This document shows, piece after piece, positions 63,803 to 64,000 of a DNA stretch of 64,000 nt. Position 1 is the first letter of the stretch. Each line of letters starts with the position of its first letter. The translations under genes and the position numbers were made by a program. Under the pieces are notes generated by a model. That model had not been told where the DNA came from. It saw nothing but the letters and a program-made list of their open reading frames with translations, and searched no databases. This DNA is from Shouchella oshimensis. GTDB lineage: Bacteria > Bacillota > Bacilli > Bacillales > Bacillaceae_D. Location of the stretch: assembly GCF_002019765.1 (NCBI RefSeq), contig NZ_KV917380.1:3488576-3552575 (forward strand), read 5' to 3'.

Positions 63803-64000
63803 TAGAATCGAATCACCCCAAAACCGATCAGGCATAACAATAAAAAGCTTATAAAGGTTGAACCTAACAGAACGTAGGATTTAATAGGCTTCTCTCGCTT
63901 TAACAACATTTCTACTAAGCCTATACACAGTACAGCTATAATCAACTTCATTACAAAGACGAGTGGGAAAGAAAGAGAAATGGCTAAACCAATTCCACTT
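63802..64000 (-). CDS. C-terminal part of a membrane protein, N-terminus outside window
   Basis: An open minus-strand frame enters from the right edge and ends at TAA 63802-63804. The 65 visible residues contain hydrophobic helices (SLSFPLVFVMKLIIAVLCIG, then SYVLLGSTFISFLLLCLIGF). The stop overlaps the hydrolase start as TAATG, so it is co-transcribed with it and ctaA. Family not recognised. Confidence 0.75.
   Translation of the reverse strand, partial: SGIGLAISLSFPLVFVMKLIIAVLCIGLVEMLLKREKPIKSYVLLGSTFISFLLLCLIGFGVIRF

Overview
The window reads as chromosome of a low-to-medium GC Bacillaceae, most like the alkaliphilic Shouchella/Alkalihalobacillus group. This is inferred from AGGAGG ribosome-binding sites, frequent TTG/GTG starts, LicT/RAT and CcpA-type (cre) sites, LXG toxin loci, a Rap/Phr remnant, YhfS/YhfT-like proteins, a nupC-pupG pair and a CtaA/CrtM neighbourhood. 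The species call is not proven. No rRNA, tRNA, CRISPR array or intact insertion sequence was seen.

Region 1 (1-9.1 kb, minus) is a glycan operon: two LplB/LplC-type permeases, a lipoprotein binding protein, then signal-peptide-free GH29 fucosidase, GH38 mannosidase and a GH3 enzyme running off the window. It carries an upstream cre and an internal terminator. Region 2 (9.4-13.7 kb, minus) is a type VII-secreted LXG toxin module: two small helical partners, an LXG-HNH toxin and a SUKH immunity gene, followed by a displaced piece of a second LXG gene with its own YezG-type immunity gene. Region 3 (14-22.8 kb, minus) is a second sugar system: secreted beta-propeller glycosidase, YesMN-type two-component system, ABC importer and FAD oxidoreductase. 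Neither importer has a local ATPase, so a shared MsmX-type ATPase is expected.

Region 4 (23-27.7 kb, plus): GAF-PucR regulator, membrane transporter, amidohydrolase and a small ORF behind a perfect palindrome. Region 5 (27.8-32.3 kb, minus): licT-bglP-bgl operon with two RAT antiterminator sites and a cre over the promoter. Region 6 (32.4-35.4 kb): nucleoside uptake and phosphorolysis operon (nupC-tetR-pupG) with an LmrA/QdoR-like operator. Region 7 (35.6-39 kb, plus): small export proteins, an unusual degenerate ABC-LytTR fusion regulator with its permease, and an SMR pair. Region 8 (39-41.2 kb, minus): TetR, DUF5367 and acyl-CoA dehydrogenase.

Region 9 (41.3-46.4 kb, minus) is the most novel-looking part. 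Three translationally coupled genes follow a strong sigma-A promoter: a class III aminotransferase fused to an acyl-ACP-reductase-like dehydrogenase, a DUF3419/BtaA-like 3-amino-3-carboxypropyl transferase, and a Leu/Val dehydrogenase-like enzyme. Together they suggest a biosynthetic pathway, possibly to a lipid-like amine or amino acid, that I do not recognise. Region 10 (46.9-51.4 kb): alpha/beta hydrolase, a MurE paralogue without the DNPR motif, and a second-type HisRS with a structured, terminator-ending leader. The remainder (51.4-64 kb) holds YhfS/YhfT-like fatty-acid enzymes, DoxX with twin Rex/Fnr-like palindromes, class I aldolase, MarR-nitroreductase, ChrA, decayed metalloprotease and Rap/Phr genes (the Phr with a duplicated GGKGDVE motif), and a CrtM-CtaA-hydrolase run.
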